From assembly GCF_000347635.1 (NCBI RefSeq), contig NC_020514.1, positions 4,216,001 to 4,280,000 on the forward strand: 64,000 nucleotides of DNA, read 5' to 3'. The stretch is from Paraglaciecola psychrophila 170 (lineage in GTDB: Bacteria > Pseudomonadota > Gammaproteobacteria > Enterobacterales > Alteromonadaceae). A program made the translations under genes and the position numbers. Of this stretch, positions 1 to 9,881 are shown one piece after another (positions within the stretch are counted from its first letter, which is position 1; every line of letters starts with the position of its first letter). The notes under the pieces were generated by a model. It had not been told where the DNA came from and did no database searches. It was given only the letters and a program-made list of their open reading frames with translations.

Positions 1-454
1 GGTTGCGAACCTTAATCGTTTTTGCATGTACATCAGCTTCAAGACTAGCTTGGTAATGCTCTTTGGTGCGCCTCAAAGTGACCAGTTCTTCTGCTCGACG
101 GACGACATGGCAAAGGTGTTCAATATCAATCGGCTTTTCAATAAAATCCAAAACACCCAACTTCAATGCAGAAATAGCTTCTGCTGACCCACCGTGCCCT
201 GTCATAATAATAAACTCAATATTACGATTTTTGCAGCTTTCTTGTTTAGCCTCGCGGATCATTTCAATACCGTCCTTCCCCGGCATTTGAATATCTGTAA
301 GGACAATCGCAATCTCATTATCACTTCGAAGAATATTGAGCGCTTCTTCTCCATTGGCTGCTTCACAACACTTATAGCCTTCCGCGTTGATCGTTTCGAG
401 CAGTTCTTCACGAATATATGCTTCGTCGTCGACTATTAAAATTTTTGTTATCAA
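1..454 (-). CDS. Response regulator receiver protein (partial, C-terminus beyond left edge)
   Basis: The open frame runs off the left edge after about 151 codons. It has no ATG; I place the start at a TTG at 454 because an AAGGAG ribosome binding site lies 8 bases upstream. A complete receiver domain is visible: acidic pair D9/D10, phospho-acceptor D54 in LTDIQMPG, the MTGHGG switch segment and conserved K107 in FIEKP. After the receiver a helical linker (about residues 118-151) leads into an unseen output or coiled-coil region, so this is not a stand-alone receiver. It is the third gene of a minus-strand operon, 18 bases after the preceding response regulator, downstream of a large histidine kinase. 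It probably receives phosphate from that kinase; the output function cannot be seen. Confidence 0.85.
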   Translation of the reverse strand, partial: MITKILIVDDEAYIREELLETINAEGYKCCEAANGEEALNILRSDNEIAIVLTDIQMPGKDGIEMIREAKQESCKNRNIEFIIMTGHGGSAEAISALKLGVLDFIEKPIDIEHLCHVVRRAEELVTLRRTKEHYQASLEADVHAKTIKVRN

Positions 455-472
455 GGTGAATTCTCCTTAGAT

Positions 473-841
473 TTAATTTTCAAGCCTTAATTTAATTATT
501 TCTGTCAGCTCATCAATATCTAATGGTTTTCGTATAAAAGCAAAACCTTGCTTTATGACACTATCTTCAACATCAGAGCTGCCATGCCCAGACATGACTA
601 TAAAACAAAGCTTATTATTAAACTCTTCTTTTAGGATTTCGACTAAATCTAACCCTGACTGTCCAGGCATTTTTAAGTCTGTTAAGATTAGTGCAATATC
701 AGGATTGTTACGCACTATTTTTAGTGCGTCCGTTACATTGCTTGCAGTTATAGGATCATACCCTTCAAATTCCAATGCTTCTGAGGCTTCTTCAAGTATG
801 AATGGTTCATCATCCACAATTAACATTTTTATTCTTTTCAT
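473..841 (-). CDS. Single-domain response regulator (CheY-like receiver)
   Basis: A 122-residue protein that is only a receiver domain. The acidic pocket D10/D11, phospho-acceptor D55 in LTDLKMPG, the MSGHGSSD segment and K105 in FIRKPLDID are all intact, so it should be phosphorylatable. There is no DNA-binding or enzymatic output, so it probably acts by protein contact or as a phosphate sink. Its start codon directly abuts the stop codon of the upstream histidine kinase gene, with no intervening base, which implies translational coupling and a shared operon. A second response regulator with a longer C-terminus follows 18 bases later. Confidence 0.9.
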   Translation of the reverse strand: MKRIKMLIVDDEPFILEEASEALEFEGYDPITASNVTDALKIVRNNPDIALILTDLKMPGQSGLDLVEILKEEFNNKLCFIVMSGHGSSDVEDSVIKQGFAFIRKPLDIDELTEIIKLRLEN

Positions 842-3800
842 TTAAATCCCCATCAGATCTATTTTTTGAATTATGTTATTTGTTGTCGGAAGTGTGATAG
901 AAAATTTTGCGCCATCAGTAATATTTTCCGCAATGATAGTGCCGCCCATTTCCAAGATAATTCCGTAGCTCACAGATAAGCCTAAGCCGGTTCCTTTGCC
1001 CATTTCCTTTGTTGTAAAAAAAGGTTCAAAAATTCGAGAAAGTATATGTTCAGGAATTCCGCCACCAGTATCTTCAGAAGAAATGGTAATCATCCCATCC
1101 TTTTCAGTAATACTAAGTGTGATCCTTGAACCCGATATATTGTCTTTCATCGCATCTCTTGCATTGGCCAAAAGATTCAGAATAACTTGCTCCATCTGAA
1201 TAGTATGTCCCATCACTTTGCTGCATTTTTCAGGGAAATTAGTGGCTACCTGAATACCCGCTAGTTTGAGTTGTGCTCCAAGTAGACCAAGGGCATTAAA
1301 AACAACCTCGCGAGGATCCACCATTTCTGATTTTTCCTCGGCCCTACGACCAAACATTCTCATATGATCAATAATTGCAGCTGCGCGAGACGTCTGCCCT
1401 TCAATACGCACTAATTTTTCAAGTATATACTCAGTGTCTTTGTTACTTTTTTGGCCTTTAATTCTTCGACGACTATTGCCTGCAGCCATACGTATCACAT
1501 TAAGAGGTTGATTTAACTCATGAGCAACAGAGGTTGCCATTTCACCAAGCGTGGCCAGTTTTGAAGCCTGAACTACCTGAGCCTGAGATTTCTTAGTTTC
1601 TGTAATATCTTGTCCAACACCCACGACCCCGATAATTTGGCCATAGGCATCCCGTCGAGAAGTGGAGTTCAACAACACATCCACCCGATCGCCAGTTTTG
1701 GTATATAGAGGAAATTCATAGTTAGCCGACTCTTCACCTTGAAGGGCTTTATCCAATACCCCTTTAACCGAGGCCTTGTAATCTTCGGTGATAAACCCGG
1801 CCACCAGATCTTTTCCCATGACATCAATTTTAGCAAAGCCAGTGAGTTGCTCGGCGCACTGGTTCCATTCGTTCACCAGACCTGCGGCATCAATCCCAAA
1901 AATCGGGGCATTGGCCGTATCTATTAACTGAGTTAAATCATTGGCAACACTTTCCTGCTCAAGGCGGATCTTATTGAGCTCGGTGATATCTTGTCCAACC
2001 CCCACAACCCCCATAATATGACCTGCGGCATCCCGGCGAGAAGTGGAGTTCAACAGCACATCCACCCGATCGCCAGTTTTGGTAAACAGCGGAAATTCAT
2101 AGTTAGCCGACTCTTCACCTTGAAGGGCTTTATCCAATACTTCTTTAACCGAGGCCTTGTAATCATCGGTGATAAACCCGGCCACCAGATCTTTTCCCAT
2201 GACATCAATCTTAGCAAAGCCGGTGAGTTGCTCGGCGCGCTGGTTCCATTCGTTCACCAGACCTGCGGCATCAATACCAAAAATCGGGGCATTGGCCGTA
2301 TCTATTAACTGAGTTAAATCATGGGCGACACTTTCTTGCTCTTTACGGATCTTATTGAGCTCGGTGATATCTTGTCCAACCCCCACTACCCCCATAATAT
2401 GACCTGCGGCATCCCGGCGAGAAGTGGAGTTCAACAGCACATCCACCCTGTCTCCAGTTTTGGTATACAGCGGGAATTCATAGTTAGCTGACTCTTCCCC
2501 TTGAAGGGCCTTATCCAATACTTCTTTAACCGAGGCCTTGTAATCTTCGGTGATAAACCCGGCAACCAGATCTTTTCCCATGACATCAATCTTAGCAAAG
2601 CCAGTTAGCTGCTCGGCGCGCTGGTTCCATTCGTTCACCAGACCTGCGGCATCAATACCAAAGATCGGGGCATTAGCCGTATCGATTAACTGGGTTAAAT
2701 CATGGGCGACACTTTCTTGCTCCTTACGGATCTTATTGAGCTCGGTGATATCTTGTCCAACCCCCACAACCCCCACAATACGACCTGCAGCATCTCGGCG
2801 TGAAGTGGAGTTCAACAATACATCCACCCGATCGCCAGTTTTGGTATATAGAGGAAATTCATAGTTAGCCGACTCTTCACCTTGAAGGGCTTTATCCAAT
2901 ACCTCTTTAACCGAGGCCTTGTAATCTTCGGTGATAAACCTGGCCACCAGATCTTTTCCCATGACATCAATCTTAGCAAAGCCGGTGAGTTGCTCGGCGC
3001 GCTGGTTCCATTCGTTCACCAGACCTGCGGCATCAATACCAAAAATCGGGGCATTAGCCGTATCGATTAACTGCCTCAATTCAGTGGCATTTTTACTGAT
3101 CTCCAGTTGTGCCTGTTCACGCTCAGCGACCATCGACAAATCCTTCAACATACCAATAACGATATCTCTTCCGTGATATTTTATCTGCCTAATAGAAATT
3201 TCAATTGGAAACTCTTTGCTATTTTTGTGTTTCGCTCGCACCTCAACCCGCTTTTTCCCTAAAGCTTGATATTGATCAATGTTAGAAAAAACAGAAAAAC
3301 CGGCAACTTGATTTTTGGAAGTGAAATTATGCACAATGAGTTCAACCGATTGGCCAATCAATTCTTGCTCTGTATATCCAAATAACTTAATAAGTGAATG
3401 GTTTATCGAACTAATTCGCCCGGACATATCAGTCGAGACAATCGCATCATCAACATTGTTGAAAATCTCATTCAGGTAAAATTCATTGTTGCGCAGCTCA
3501 AGTAAAAGCTTGTTTGTGTGCATTCTTTGTTTTTGTTGCACTATCAAATATCTCGTCGTTACAAACGTCAATATCAAAGAACAAAATAAAACGATCAGGG
3601 CCTCAATATTACCTAAGTAATCCATTTTATTATTGGATATACATTGATAAAGCGACCACTCTTGATTGGCCAACAACAAAGGCTTTAATTGACACAGTCC
3701 ATTCTGTGCTTGTTTTGCTTCCTCTAAGGTTTGGTAGGGTGACATGACTGGATAAAGAATTTTTTGACCAACTGCTTCATTATTGTCAAAAACAAATATT

Positions 3801-4579
3801 GTTGATTGAGGATGATTATCGCCTAATAAGGTTTGAGTCTTAAAGAGGTCTTGTAGTTTCAAAACCCCGAGACTGTAGCCTTTTAGTAACGCCCTTTTTT
3901 CAGCTAACGACTCTGGTACCAAACCATTCGAATAAATTGCCTTTACTACCAACAAACCAGCACCATGCTGCTGACTTTGTACGAGTTCGACGATACCACT
4001 AGCGATAAAAACACCTGTATCACGCGCCTCTTGTATTGCTCGAAGTCTTTGCGGATGGGTTGACAGCTCAAAACCTAAAAGAGTCTCATTACCTTTAAGC
4101 GGTTCAACAAAATAAACGGGAAAGTATACATCACGTTCACTCGCTGCAACCATTTCACCTTGGGGATTCTCTTCTGTAAAAGTGAAATTTGTGAATAGAT
4201 CTTTTTGAGCCTCACTTTCAAAACTGGCGCGCTCTGAATGCTTAACTTTGGGTATCCATTCAAGGGCTAAAACATTAGGAGAATCAATTAACTCGATGGA
4301 TGCAAATGTAGAGAATTCTTTTCTGCTGACCTCGTTAGATGCTGCAAAAAGTGCCGAGATCGCATTAATTGATTTTACTGCATTGTCAAACTTCTCTTGT
4401 ATCGAGTTTAATTGACGTTCAGTGACTTGAGCTAAGTTAATTTCTTGTTTTTCAAACGCTAAGCTATTGACAAATAAAAACAAAGCAAATGAAATGAACA
4501 CACCCATAATTGTAATAAATACAATTATATTGCTCTGTTTCTTCATCACATCAGCATCATTAAGAATATTATTTACCAT
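842..4579 (-). CDS. Membrane sensor histidine kinase: CHASE domain, five PAS domains (four near-identical tandem copies), HisKA, HATPase
   Basis: About 1245 residues from the ATG at 4579, chosen because GAGG lies 7 bases upstream; an ATG at 4621 would add 14 residues but has no ribosome binding site. Order of domains: a transmembrane segment near residues 17-39, a periplasmic CHASE-like sensor (roughly 60-300), a second transmembrane segment near 324-346, one divergent PAS domain (about 360-490), then four PAS domains starting near residues 504, 631, 758 and 885 with an exact 127-residue (381-bp) period, then the HisKA domain with H1020 in VAHELNQP, and a HATPase domain with N, G1 (DTGGGIP) and G2 (GKGTGLGLS) boxes. 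It is a complete kinase that presumably phosphorylates the two downstream response regulators. The kinase core is very similar to the one at 58595-59977. Confidence 0.93.
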   Translation of the reverse strand: MVNNILNDADVMKKQSNIIVFITIMGVFISFALFLFVNSLAFEKQEINLAQVTERQLNSIQEKFDNAVKSINAISALFAASNEVSRKEFSTFASIELIDSPNVLALEWIPKVKHSERASFESEAQKDLFTNFTFTEENPQGEMVAASERDVYFPVYFVEPLKGNETLLGFELSTHPQRLRAIQEARDTGVFIASGIVELVQSQQHGAGLLVVKAIYSNGLVPESLAEKRALLKGYSLGVLKLQDLFKTQTLLGDNHPQSTIFVFDNNEAVGQKILYPVMSPYQTLEEAKQAQNGLCQLKPLLLANQEWSLYQCISNNKMDYLGNIEALIVLFCSLILTFVTTRYLIVQQKQRMHTNKLLLELRNNEFYLNEIFNNVDDAIVSTDMSGRISSINHSLIKLFGYTEQELIGQSVELIVHNFTSKNQVAGFSVFSNIDQYQALGKKRVEVRAKHKNSKEFPIEISIRQIKYHGRDIVIGMLKDLSMVAEREQAQLEISKNATELRQLIDTANAPIFGIDAAGLVNEWNQRAEQLTGFAKIDVMGKDLVARFITEDYKASVKEVLDKALQGEESANYEFPLYTKTGDRVDVLLNSTSRRDAAGRIVGVVGVGQDITELNKIRKEQESVAHDLTQLIDTANAPIFGIDAAGLVNEWNQRAEQLTGFAKIDVMGKDLVAGFITEDYKASVKEVLDKALQGEESANYEFPLYTKTGDRVDVLLNSTSRRDAAGHIMGVVGVGQDITELNKIRKEQESVAHDLTQLIDTANAPIFGIDAAGLVNEWNQRAEQLTGFAKIDVMGKDLVAGFITDDYKASVKEVLDKALQGEESANYEFPLFTKTGDRVDVLLNSTSRRDAAGHIMGVVGVGQDITELNKIRLEQESVANDLTQLIDTANAPIFGIDAAGLVNEWNQCAEQLTGFAKIDVMGKDLVAGFITEDYKASVKGVLDKALQGEESANYEFPLYTKTGDRVDVLLNSTSRRDAYGQIIGVVGVGQDITETKKSQAQVVQASKLATLGEMATSVAHELNQPLNVIRMAAGNSRRRIKGQKSNKDTEYILEKLVRIEGQTSRAAAIIDHMRMFGRRAEEKSEMVDPREVVFNALGLLGAQLKLAGIQVATNFPEKCSKVMGHTIQMEQVILNLLANARDAMKDNISGSRITLSITEKDGMITISSEDTGGGIPEHILSRIFEPFFTTKEMGKGTGLGLSVSYGIILEMGGTIIAENITDGAKFSITLPTTNNIIQKIDLMGI
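1590..3073 (-). repeat. Four tandem 381-bp repeats encoding PAS domains
   Basis: The landmark encoding QLIDTANAP recurs at 1919-1930, 2300-2311, 2681-2692 and 3062-3073, spacing exactly 381 bp each time. Only scattered substitutions separate the copies, for example LVARF versus LVAGF, PLYTK versus PLFTK, and AAGRI versus AAGHI versus AYGQI. The high nucleotide identity points to recent expansion or ongoing gene conversion. The copy number could vary between strains and could be mis-assembled from short reads. Confidence 0.95.
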
Positions 4580-4761
4580 TAATGGTCCTCGAACATATCT
4601 ATTTACAGAATCCATTCTCACATGCTTGGCTTATAAGGTAATAGATCCGCTTATTTTGTTCAGACACTATAGTCCCATTAGTATCTCTTATTTATAGATC
4701 AACAATAAAGGGTTTACTCAATAGTTGGTTAGACCTAGAAGTACTAAGAGAACCCCATATT

Positions 4762-5270
4762 TCACTGCTTATTAATAATAAGTTCAGGCCGCTGACAGTG
4801 ATCGTAAGACTCTATTAAAGGAAGTCTAATAGTAAAACAAGCGCCATCAGTTGTATTTGACGCAGTAATAGTGCCGTTCATGTCATGCACGATACCATAC
4901 TTGCCGATAAGCCTAGCCCAGTGCCCTTACCCACCTCTTTGGTGGTGTAAAACGGCTCAAAGATCCGTTTTATCAATTCTACTGCGATACCGTGGCCGTT
5001 ATCCTGAATGCTGATTTCTGCGTGTTTATCCTTAAAAGCCATCGACAGTCGAATCCATTTAGAACCAATGTTATTTAATACGGCATCACGACTGTTAGTC
5101 AAAAGATTGATAATCACCTGCTCCATCTGGATACCATGACCTAGTACCTTGCCACATCCACTGCAGTCTTCGTACGCGGTAGTAACATCAATCTCATCTA
5201 ATTTGAGCCGTTCTCTCACCAAATCAAGAGCGTTATTAATTATCTCACAAGGATTGAACTGTCCTTCTGG
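4762..5270 (-). pseudogene. Histidine kinase C-terminal fragment, 5'-truncated and frameshifted
   Basis: The frame carries the dimerisation-to-ATPase part of a kinase related to those at 842 and 58595: the IQMEQVIINLLTNSRDAV N-box, DNGHGI, and [19 protein letters not shown]. There is no H-box. Right after GLGLS the reading frame breaks: a single missing base near 4894 moves the expected continuation YGIVHDMNGTITAS into another frame, which then reads on to a stop at 4762. The upstream side, beyond about 5270, has no kinase similarity although the frame stays open to 5405. This is a dead duplicate of the local kinase family. Confidence 0.85.
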
Positions 5271-5289
5271 CCCCTTTCCTACACCTAAA

Positions 5290-5856
5290 GCGGAGCCACA
5301 GGCATTAGCATTTTCAGAGCTGGCTAATCGACCACCAGAATCCATAATTAAACAAGTCAAACAGTCACCACCAGTAAACAAAAAACAAGTAGAACAGGTC
5401 TGCAAACAACTTAGTGATCTAGGTGTCGATATACAAATTGCCCGGCCGCAGCAGATACATCAACAACAAGGGGCATTAGGCTTTATGTACCAATGTGCGG
5501 GTATGCAGTTTGCGATGTCAAACGGCAACAAGTTCACCAAGGTTAATCAGTTTGCTTTAAGTGATTACAGTGACTGGATACGCGTCGCCCAAGAAAATTT
5601 GTCGAAAAAAGAGCATCACTGGATAACAGCTTATTCTCTAACGGGCACGCCAATAAGATTGTTTCCACGTAACATTGATTTACGCTTAGCCCAACACTCG
5701 GCTAACGCTCTTAAGGGTGCGCCATTAGTGAATTTAAGAGCAAACTACCAAGTGAGTAATCGAAGGTTATATATGACGAAAATCCAGCTTAACAACCACC
5801 CAAAAAACGCCAGTTGGACACTTTATCAGGGCGAATGCATTTTGAATGATGGATAA
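5290..5856 (+). pseudogene. Unrecognised gene fragment (probable 5'-truncated coding remnant)
   Basis: The frame is open from 5149 to 5856 (235 codons), but its first 40-50 codons are antisense to the kinase fragment and are unlikely to be real. From about 5290 on, the composition looks like genuine protein: a polar stretch rich in Lys and Gln, then a segment containing GALGFMYQCAGMQFAMSNG and a C-terminal half with DLRLAQHSANALKG. I do not recognise the family. No ribosome binding site or start codon fits the plausible part, so I read it as the 3' end of a gene whose front was lost where it meets the kinase fragment. It could also be an intact small gene with an unusual start. Confidence 0.35.
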
Positions 5857-6244
5857 TTAAAAACTCAATTTATCACTATGTTTGAGCAGCTTTATTTCGG
5901 TAGGGTTTTGATTACATCAGTACTATTCTAAACGCTTAGTGACAGCTCAAGTGGGCAAGTTTCAGACGGTCGATGAAATTGACTGTATGACTCCTCAGAG
6001 CGTGGAACGGTCATACGACCAATCGTAGCCGAACGACTGTTTTGCCCAAGATAGCGGACGTAGCGATTTATTGAGGTTTCGTCCGGTTTGAGCGAAAAGC
6101 AGACAAATAAGTTAATCATCTTAAGGACGGCAATTCCGACATAGCAGACATAAGGAAAATCACTGAACTATGATTTTTTGAACAATCTATAGGTGTTATG
6201 TAGCGCCTACACCAGCGTCCTAGTTTTCTGACTGACTGCGGTTT
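5857..6244. other. Non-coding stretch, 388 bp
   Basis: No convincing gene on either strand. The open frame on the minus strand at 5928-6119 has no ribosome binding site and low-complexity composition, and I do not call it. No clear terminator or repeat was seen. Confidence 0.4.
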
Positions 6245-6604
6245 TCATGCATGACTTATCTCGAATTTATTATCAAAATTCATTTTTTGTAGGAATGGAT
6301 AGACAGAGTCCAATTCCGCTTTACCGACCTTCGACAAATCAACTTTATATATCCCAGTCATAGTAGCAATTTCTATATCTTTGGATGAAAGGGTAACTCG
6401 AACCAACATGCTATCCTCTTCATCCGTTTCTTGCCCCTCAAGAGAAACACGAACGCCCCTTTCTTCTTCAATTACAAGGGATTCAAACTTAGGGGTTCTC
6501 ATTAATATGAGACTACGAACTCCTAAAGCTTCATCCTCAAGGGCAAAAGAAAGAATTAAGTCTACATCTTCATCATCGATTGATATAAAGCTAGCTCGTT
6601 TCAT
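6245..6604 (-). CDS. Small acidic protein, possibly Imm10-like immunity protein
   Basis: A 119-residue acidic soluble protein with no signal peptide or membrane segment. It starts MKRASFISIDDED and contains SLILMRT, a charged middle with EEERGVRVSLEGQE, and a C-terminal pattern YKVDLSKVGKAEL followed by FLQKM. The overall pattern (LILMR near the front, an acidic EGQ segment, a hydrophobic strand, a terminal helix ending in a hydrophobic pair) reminds me of the Imm10 family of contact-dependent toxin immunity proteins, but I recall this only loosely. It stands alone, with no toxin gene next to it. The ribosome binding site is weak. A hypothetical protein is the safe label. Confidence 0.6.
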   Translation of the reverse strand: MKRASFISIDDEDVDLILSFALEDEALGVRSLILMRTPKFESLVIEEERGVRVSLEGQETDEEDSMLVRVTLSSKDIEIATMTGIYKVDLSKVGKAELDSVYPFLQKMNFDNKFEISHA

Positions 6605-7083
6605 CTCATATTCTCAGATCTATGTGGGCAACAGTGGATTAGTGTGGACTTGCAAGTTAGGTTACCTTATAAGGTAAATAATATAAACGGTGACTTAAAC
6701 CAAAAGCTTGAGTAGTTATTTAGTGGCTGAGGCGTGCCGTAGATCCATTATAGTCATTGGCCGATATTCACTGACTGGGAACTAAGTGCAAATTGCAGAC
6801 CCTCACCAACATTCATCTGAATTGGTGCTCACAGCAGATTGCAGACATTCAGCAGATAAACTTCCGGACAAAAAACATATAACTTTTTAAAGGACATCTA
6901 TCCGTAAATTTGCATGACTGGCAATATTGTCTGATCTATATGGTCTGATATTCTTCGCAAGCAGCAGCGATAATACCCTCGTAATCATGGGTAAAAAACA
7001 CCATATCTAATGAAACAAGTCTTTGTGGATATAGGGTGCTAGATACAAATCACCTATGTCTTGACATGTATACCGTAGCGTCG
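6605..7083. other. Non-coding stretch, 479 bp
   Basis: No open frame of credible composition and no recognised RNA gene. It separates the small acidic protein from the 3' end of the GlcNAc operon. I see no clear hairpin with a T-tract behind the alkaline phosphatase stop at 7084. Confidence 0.4.
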
Positions 7084-8463
7084 CTACTTCTCTATTAGTG
7101 TGAATACTTTCTTAGCAATATCAGTGTTATCGTTATGCCCAATAAATAGTTCGTGCTGGGCACCAAATGCCAGCACAGGGACATCAATCGCTGTATGTGC
7201 GCCGGTAGTCCAGCCCGTGTTTGTCTTTTTATTAATAATTGCATTAAGATATGAATAGTAAGCACTTTCTCTTTTGACTGACTGTTCAGCATCTTCAAAT
7301 TCTTCACTATCGCTTGGGTCTCGTTGAAATGTTTTTTCGATTTCCAGCAGCGCGGCAAATTCTTCTGTAGTTAACGCAAAGCCTAACAAGTCGTTAGTTT
7401 GTTCTATTGATAGTTCACTGCGGTTAATTGATTTAGCAATATAAGCGGGGGTGTGTCGTATCGTTCTGAGTATTTCTGGCTGCCATTCATACTTGCCGTT
7501 GGCACCAAGTGTCAATCCACCTGTGCTGTGATCTGCTGTCACCACAACTAAGGTATCGGGATGCTTTTGAACATATACTTCGAGATACTCCAGTGTTTTT
7601 GCAAGATCACGCATCTCACCCATCGCAGCAGCTATATCGTTGGCATGTCCTGCCCAATCTATCTGACTTGCTTCGATTAGCATAAAAAAACCAGACTCAT
7701 TTTCTAGTTGTTCAATTGCAGCTTGAGTCATCATACTTAGTCGAAAAGGCTCGGAATCATCAAGAGCCCAAGGTAGCCCTACATCAGCAAACAAACCAAG
7801 TGCTGGCGTGCCGATTTTTAGTCTCTGAAGTTGCTTGTAAGCATCAACATATTGAAACCCAGCTTTCTGAAAATCTTCGACAAGATTTCTATCTGGTCGA
7901 AGAAAATATTTCCATCCTCCACCAAAGAGTAAGTCAAATTGTGGAGTAGCTGATGTATTATTATCAAAGAAGCTGTCGGCTATAGAATTGTAGTTGTTGC
8001 GATCTTCATTGTGAGTCAAAAAGCTTGCTGGTGTCGCATGATTCACGTGACTTGTAACAACCACACCCGTTTTCTTGCCTGCCCGCTTGGCAAATGCCAA
8101 GACTGTATTTACGGGTTGTTTGCTAAGGTCGACTCCAATTGCACCGTTGTAGGTTTTTATTCCTGAGGCAAGTGCGGTGGCACCTGCAGCAGAGTCGGTT
8201 ACATATCCCGACACAGTTGCGGGAGACGTACTACTAAGCCCTATGAGATGCCTATCAAAAACCGTTTCTTCTACCTCTATTGTGTTGGGATCATCATTGA
8301 AGTAACGGAAAGCCGTCGTGTAAGCGGGTCCCATTCCATCGCCAATAACCATGATGATATTATTGGGTTTCTTAGATGCAACCGATAAACTCGGCTCCAG
8401 TGCTATTACTCTGTTGATTGAGTACGCATTGATGAGAACGAAAAGTACTAGAATTGCTTTCAA
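7084..8463 (-). CDS. Alkaline phosphatase, exported
   Basis: 459 residues. The N-terminus is a short Sec signal peptide (K2, then AILVLFVLINAYSI and a likely cleavage site near ALEP). Family motifs are intact: metal ligand D42 in VIGDGMG, the nucleophile S91 in VTDSAAGAT, and ADHSTGG near residue 310, which holds further metal ligands. It hydrolyses phosphomonoesters in the periplasm. It is the last gene of the minus-strand GlcNAc operon, 61 bp after the nagP stop, so its likely job is to remove phosphate from GlcNAc-phosphate or from the phosphorylated leaving group made by the glycosidase at 13004-14641. A conventional role in phosphate scavenging is the alternative. I see no Pho box, but I cannot exclude one. 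Confidence 0.92.
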   Translation of the reverse strand: MKAILVLFVLINAYSINRVIALEPSLSVASKKPNNIIMVIGDGMGPAYTTAFRYFNDDPNTIEVEETVFDRHLIGLSSTSPATVSGYVTDSAAGATALASGIKTYNGAIGVDLSKQPVNTVLAFAKRAGKKTGVVVTSHVNHATPASFLTHNEDRNNYNSIADSFFDNNTSATPQFDLLFGGGWKYFLRPDRNLVEDFQKAGFQYVDAYKQLQRLKIGTPALGLFADVGLPWALDDSEPFRLSMMTQAAIEQLENESGFFMLIEASQIDWAGHANDIAAAMGEMRDLAKTLEYLEVYVQKHPDTLVVVTADHSTGGLTLGANGKYEWQPEILRTIRHTPAYIAKSINRSELSIEQTNDLLGFALTTEEFAALLEIEKTFQRDPSDSEEFEDAEQSVKRESAYYSYLNAIINKKTNTGWTTGAHTAIDVPVLAFGAQHELFIGHNDNTDIAKKVFTLIEK

Positions 8464-8524
8464 AACTATCTCCTTACATAACTTAAGTAATTGGTGTTAT
8501 TCCATGATTAGATGCGTTAATGAC

Positions 8525-9847
8525 CTAAGGTATGCGCTTCCAATGCTTAATTTTATGCCCTACTAATGCGTAAAAGAGAATAAAAAAGTAGCATGGCAGG
8601 CCAACAAGATAAGCCATTTGCAGATCACCAGTATCGTGTGAAATTTTTCCGAATATTAATGGCACGATGGCACCACCAGATATTCCCATGATCAGCAGCG
8701 CTGAGCCCTGTGCGATATGTTTGCCAAGTCCTTGCAAAGCTAATGGCCACACAGAAGGCCATACCAAGGCATGTGCCAATCCCATTAACGCTACGAATGT
8801 AATCGGATTTGGAAGAACCTGAAAACCCGTCCATCCCCACAAAAAACTCGCAATGCTGGCTGAACTCTCGGAAGATGTAACGATCCCTAAAATACACAAA
8901 CTTCCTGCGATGGCTGAACCTATCAATGCTTTTTCCTGAGATAAGTACTTCGGAATACAAGTAACACCGATAAGGTATCCAAACACCATAAACATCATCG
9001 TATAGGAGGTTAGACCTGCAAAATTCTCGACATTCAAGTCTGCACCGTATAGGCCTATCGTATCGCCAGCAATAACCTCAACGCCAACATAGGCAAATAA
9101 GGCAATTGCACCTAACACTGTTTGCGGATAGTGAAATACCGACGGTTTCGATCCAGATCCAACAGTACTATCTTCATCAAAATTTATTTCTGGTAAAGAA
9201 GAAAACTTAACTAAAAAAATCAATGCGAAAAGCGTTGCAGCCATAATAAGATAAGGAGGTATCAGTGCCATCGACAGTTCATTCAAGCGTTGACTGTATT
9301 CAGCTGGCTCTAAAGCCGCTAGGTAACTCTCGGAAATGTCCCCCATACCAGATAAAATAACCGCTGTGAAAACGATTGGCACAATGACGCCCGCACTCTT
9401 ATTGATCAGTCCCATGATACTGATCCGCATTGCGGCACTTTCGACAGGTCCCAAATAAACAATATACGGGTTGGATGCGGTTTGTAGGATAGTAAGGCCT
9501 GTGGCCAAAACAAAAAGTGCAACTAGAAAGAACATAAAATTGGCTGACATGGCCGCTGGAATATGCAGTAAAGACCCTATAACCATAATGGCGAGCCCGA
9601 GGGCCATACCATTGCGATACCCGATTCGTTTCAGAATGAGTGACATAGGAAACGCCATGACTGTATAGGCAATATAAAAAGCAAAGGTAACAAAGAGAGC
9701 TTGGAACTCATTAAGCTCGCAAATGACCTGCAAAAATGGGATAAGAGAGCCATTTAACCATGTCACGAAACCGAAAATAAAGAACAAGATACCGATGATA
9801 ATCATCGGCATAATAGTGTTAGATTGACTAGCTGATTTATTATTCAT
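8525..9847 (-). CDS. nagP: N-acetylglucosamine MFS transporter NagP (FucP-like family)
   Basis: 440 residues with about 12 hydrophobic segments. The front FGFVTWLNGSLIPFL and the segment TASNPYIVYLGP are typical of the FucP/glucose-galactose MFS transporters (sugar:H+ symport, inner membrane). In Shewanella and other Alteromonadales the member linked to nag genes is NagP, the GlcNAc permease. Here it lies directly downstream of nagA, with an AAGG ribosome binding site 9 bases before the ATG. The substrate is inferred from the locus; the family also carries glucose, galactose and fucose transporters. Confidence 0.88.
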   Translation of the reverse strand: MNNKSASQSNTIMPMIIIGILFFIFGFVTWLNGSLIPFLQVICELNEFQALFVTFAFYIAYTVMAFPMSLILKRIGYRNGMALGLAIMVIGSLLHIPAAMSANFMFFLVALFVLATGLTILQTASNPYIVYLGPVESAAMRISIMGLINKSAGVIVPIVFTAVILSGMGDISESYLAALEPAEYSQRLNELSMALIPPYLIMAATLFALIFLVKFSSLPEINFDEDSTVGSGSKPSVFHYPQTVLGAIALFAYVGVEVIAGDTIGLYGADLNVENFAGLTSYTMMFMVFGYLIGVTCIPKYLSQEKALIGSAIAGSLCILGIVTSSESSASIASFLWGWTGFQVLPNPITFVALMGLAHALVWPSVWPLALQGLGKHIAQGSALLIMGISGGAIVPLIFGKISHDTGDLQMAYLVGLPCYFFILFYALVGHKIKHWKRIP

Positions 9848-9881
9848 AATTTATAACCTTGTTAACCTTTTACGGTTTCTA

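Noticed and set aside
1991..3070. Several plus-strand open frames inside the PAS repeat region
   Set aside because: They repeat with the 381-bp period because they are the antisense of the repeats, not genes.
5928..6119. 63-codon open frame on the minus strand
   Set aside because: No ribosome binding site, unusual composition, in a non-coding stretch; not supported.
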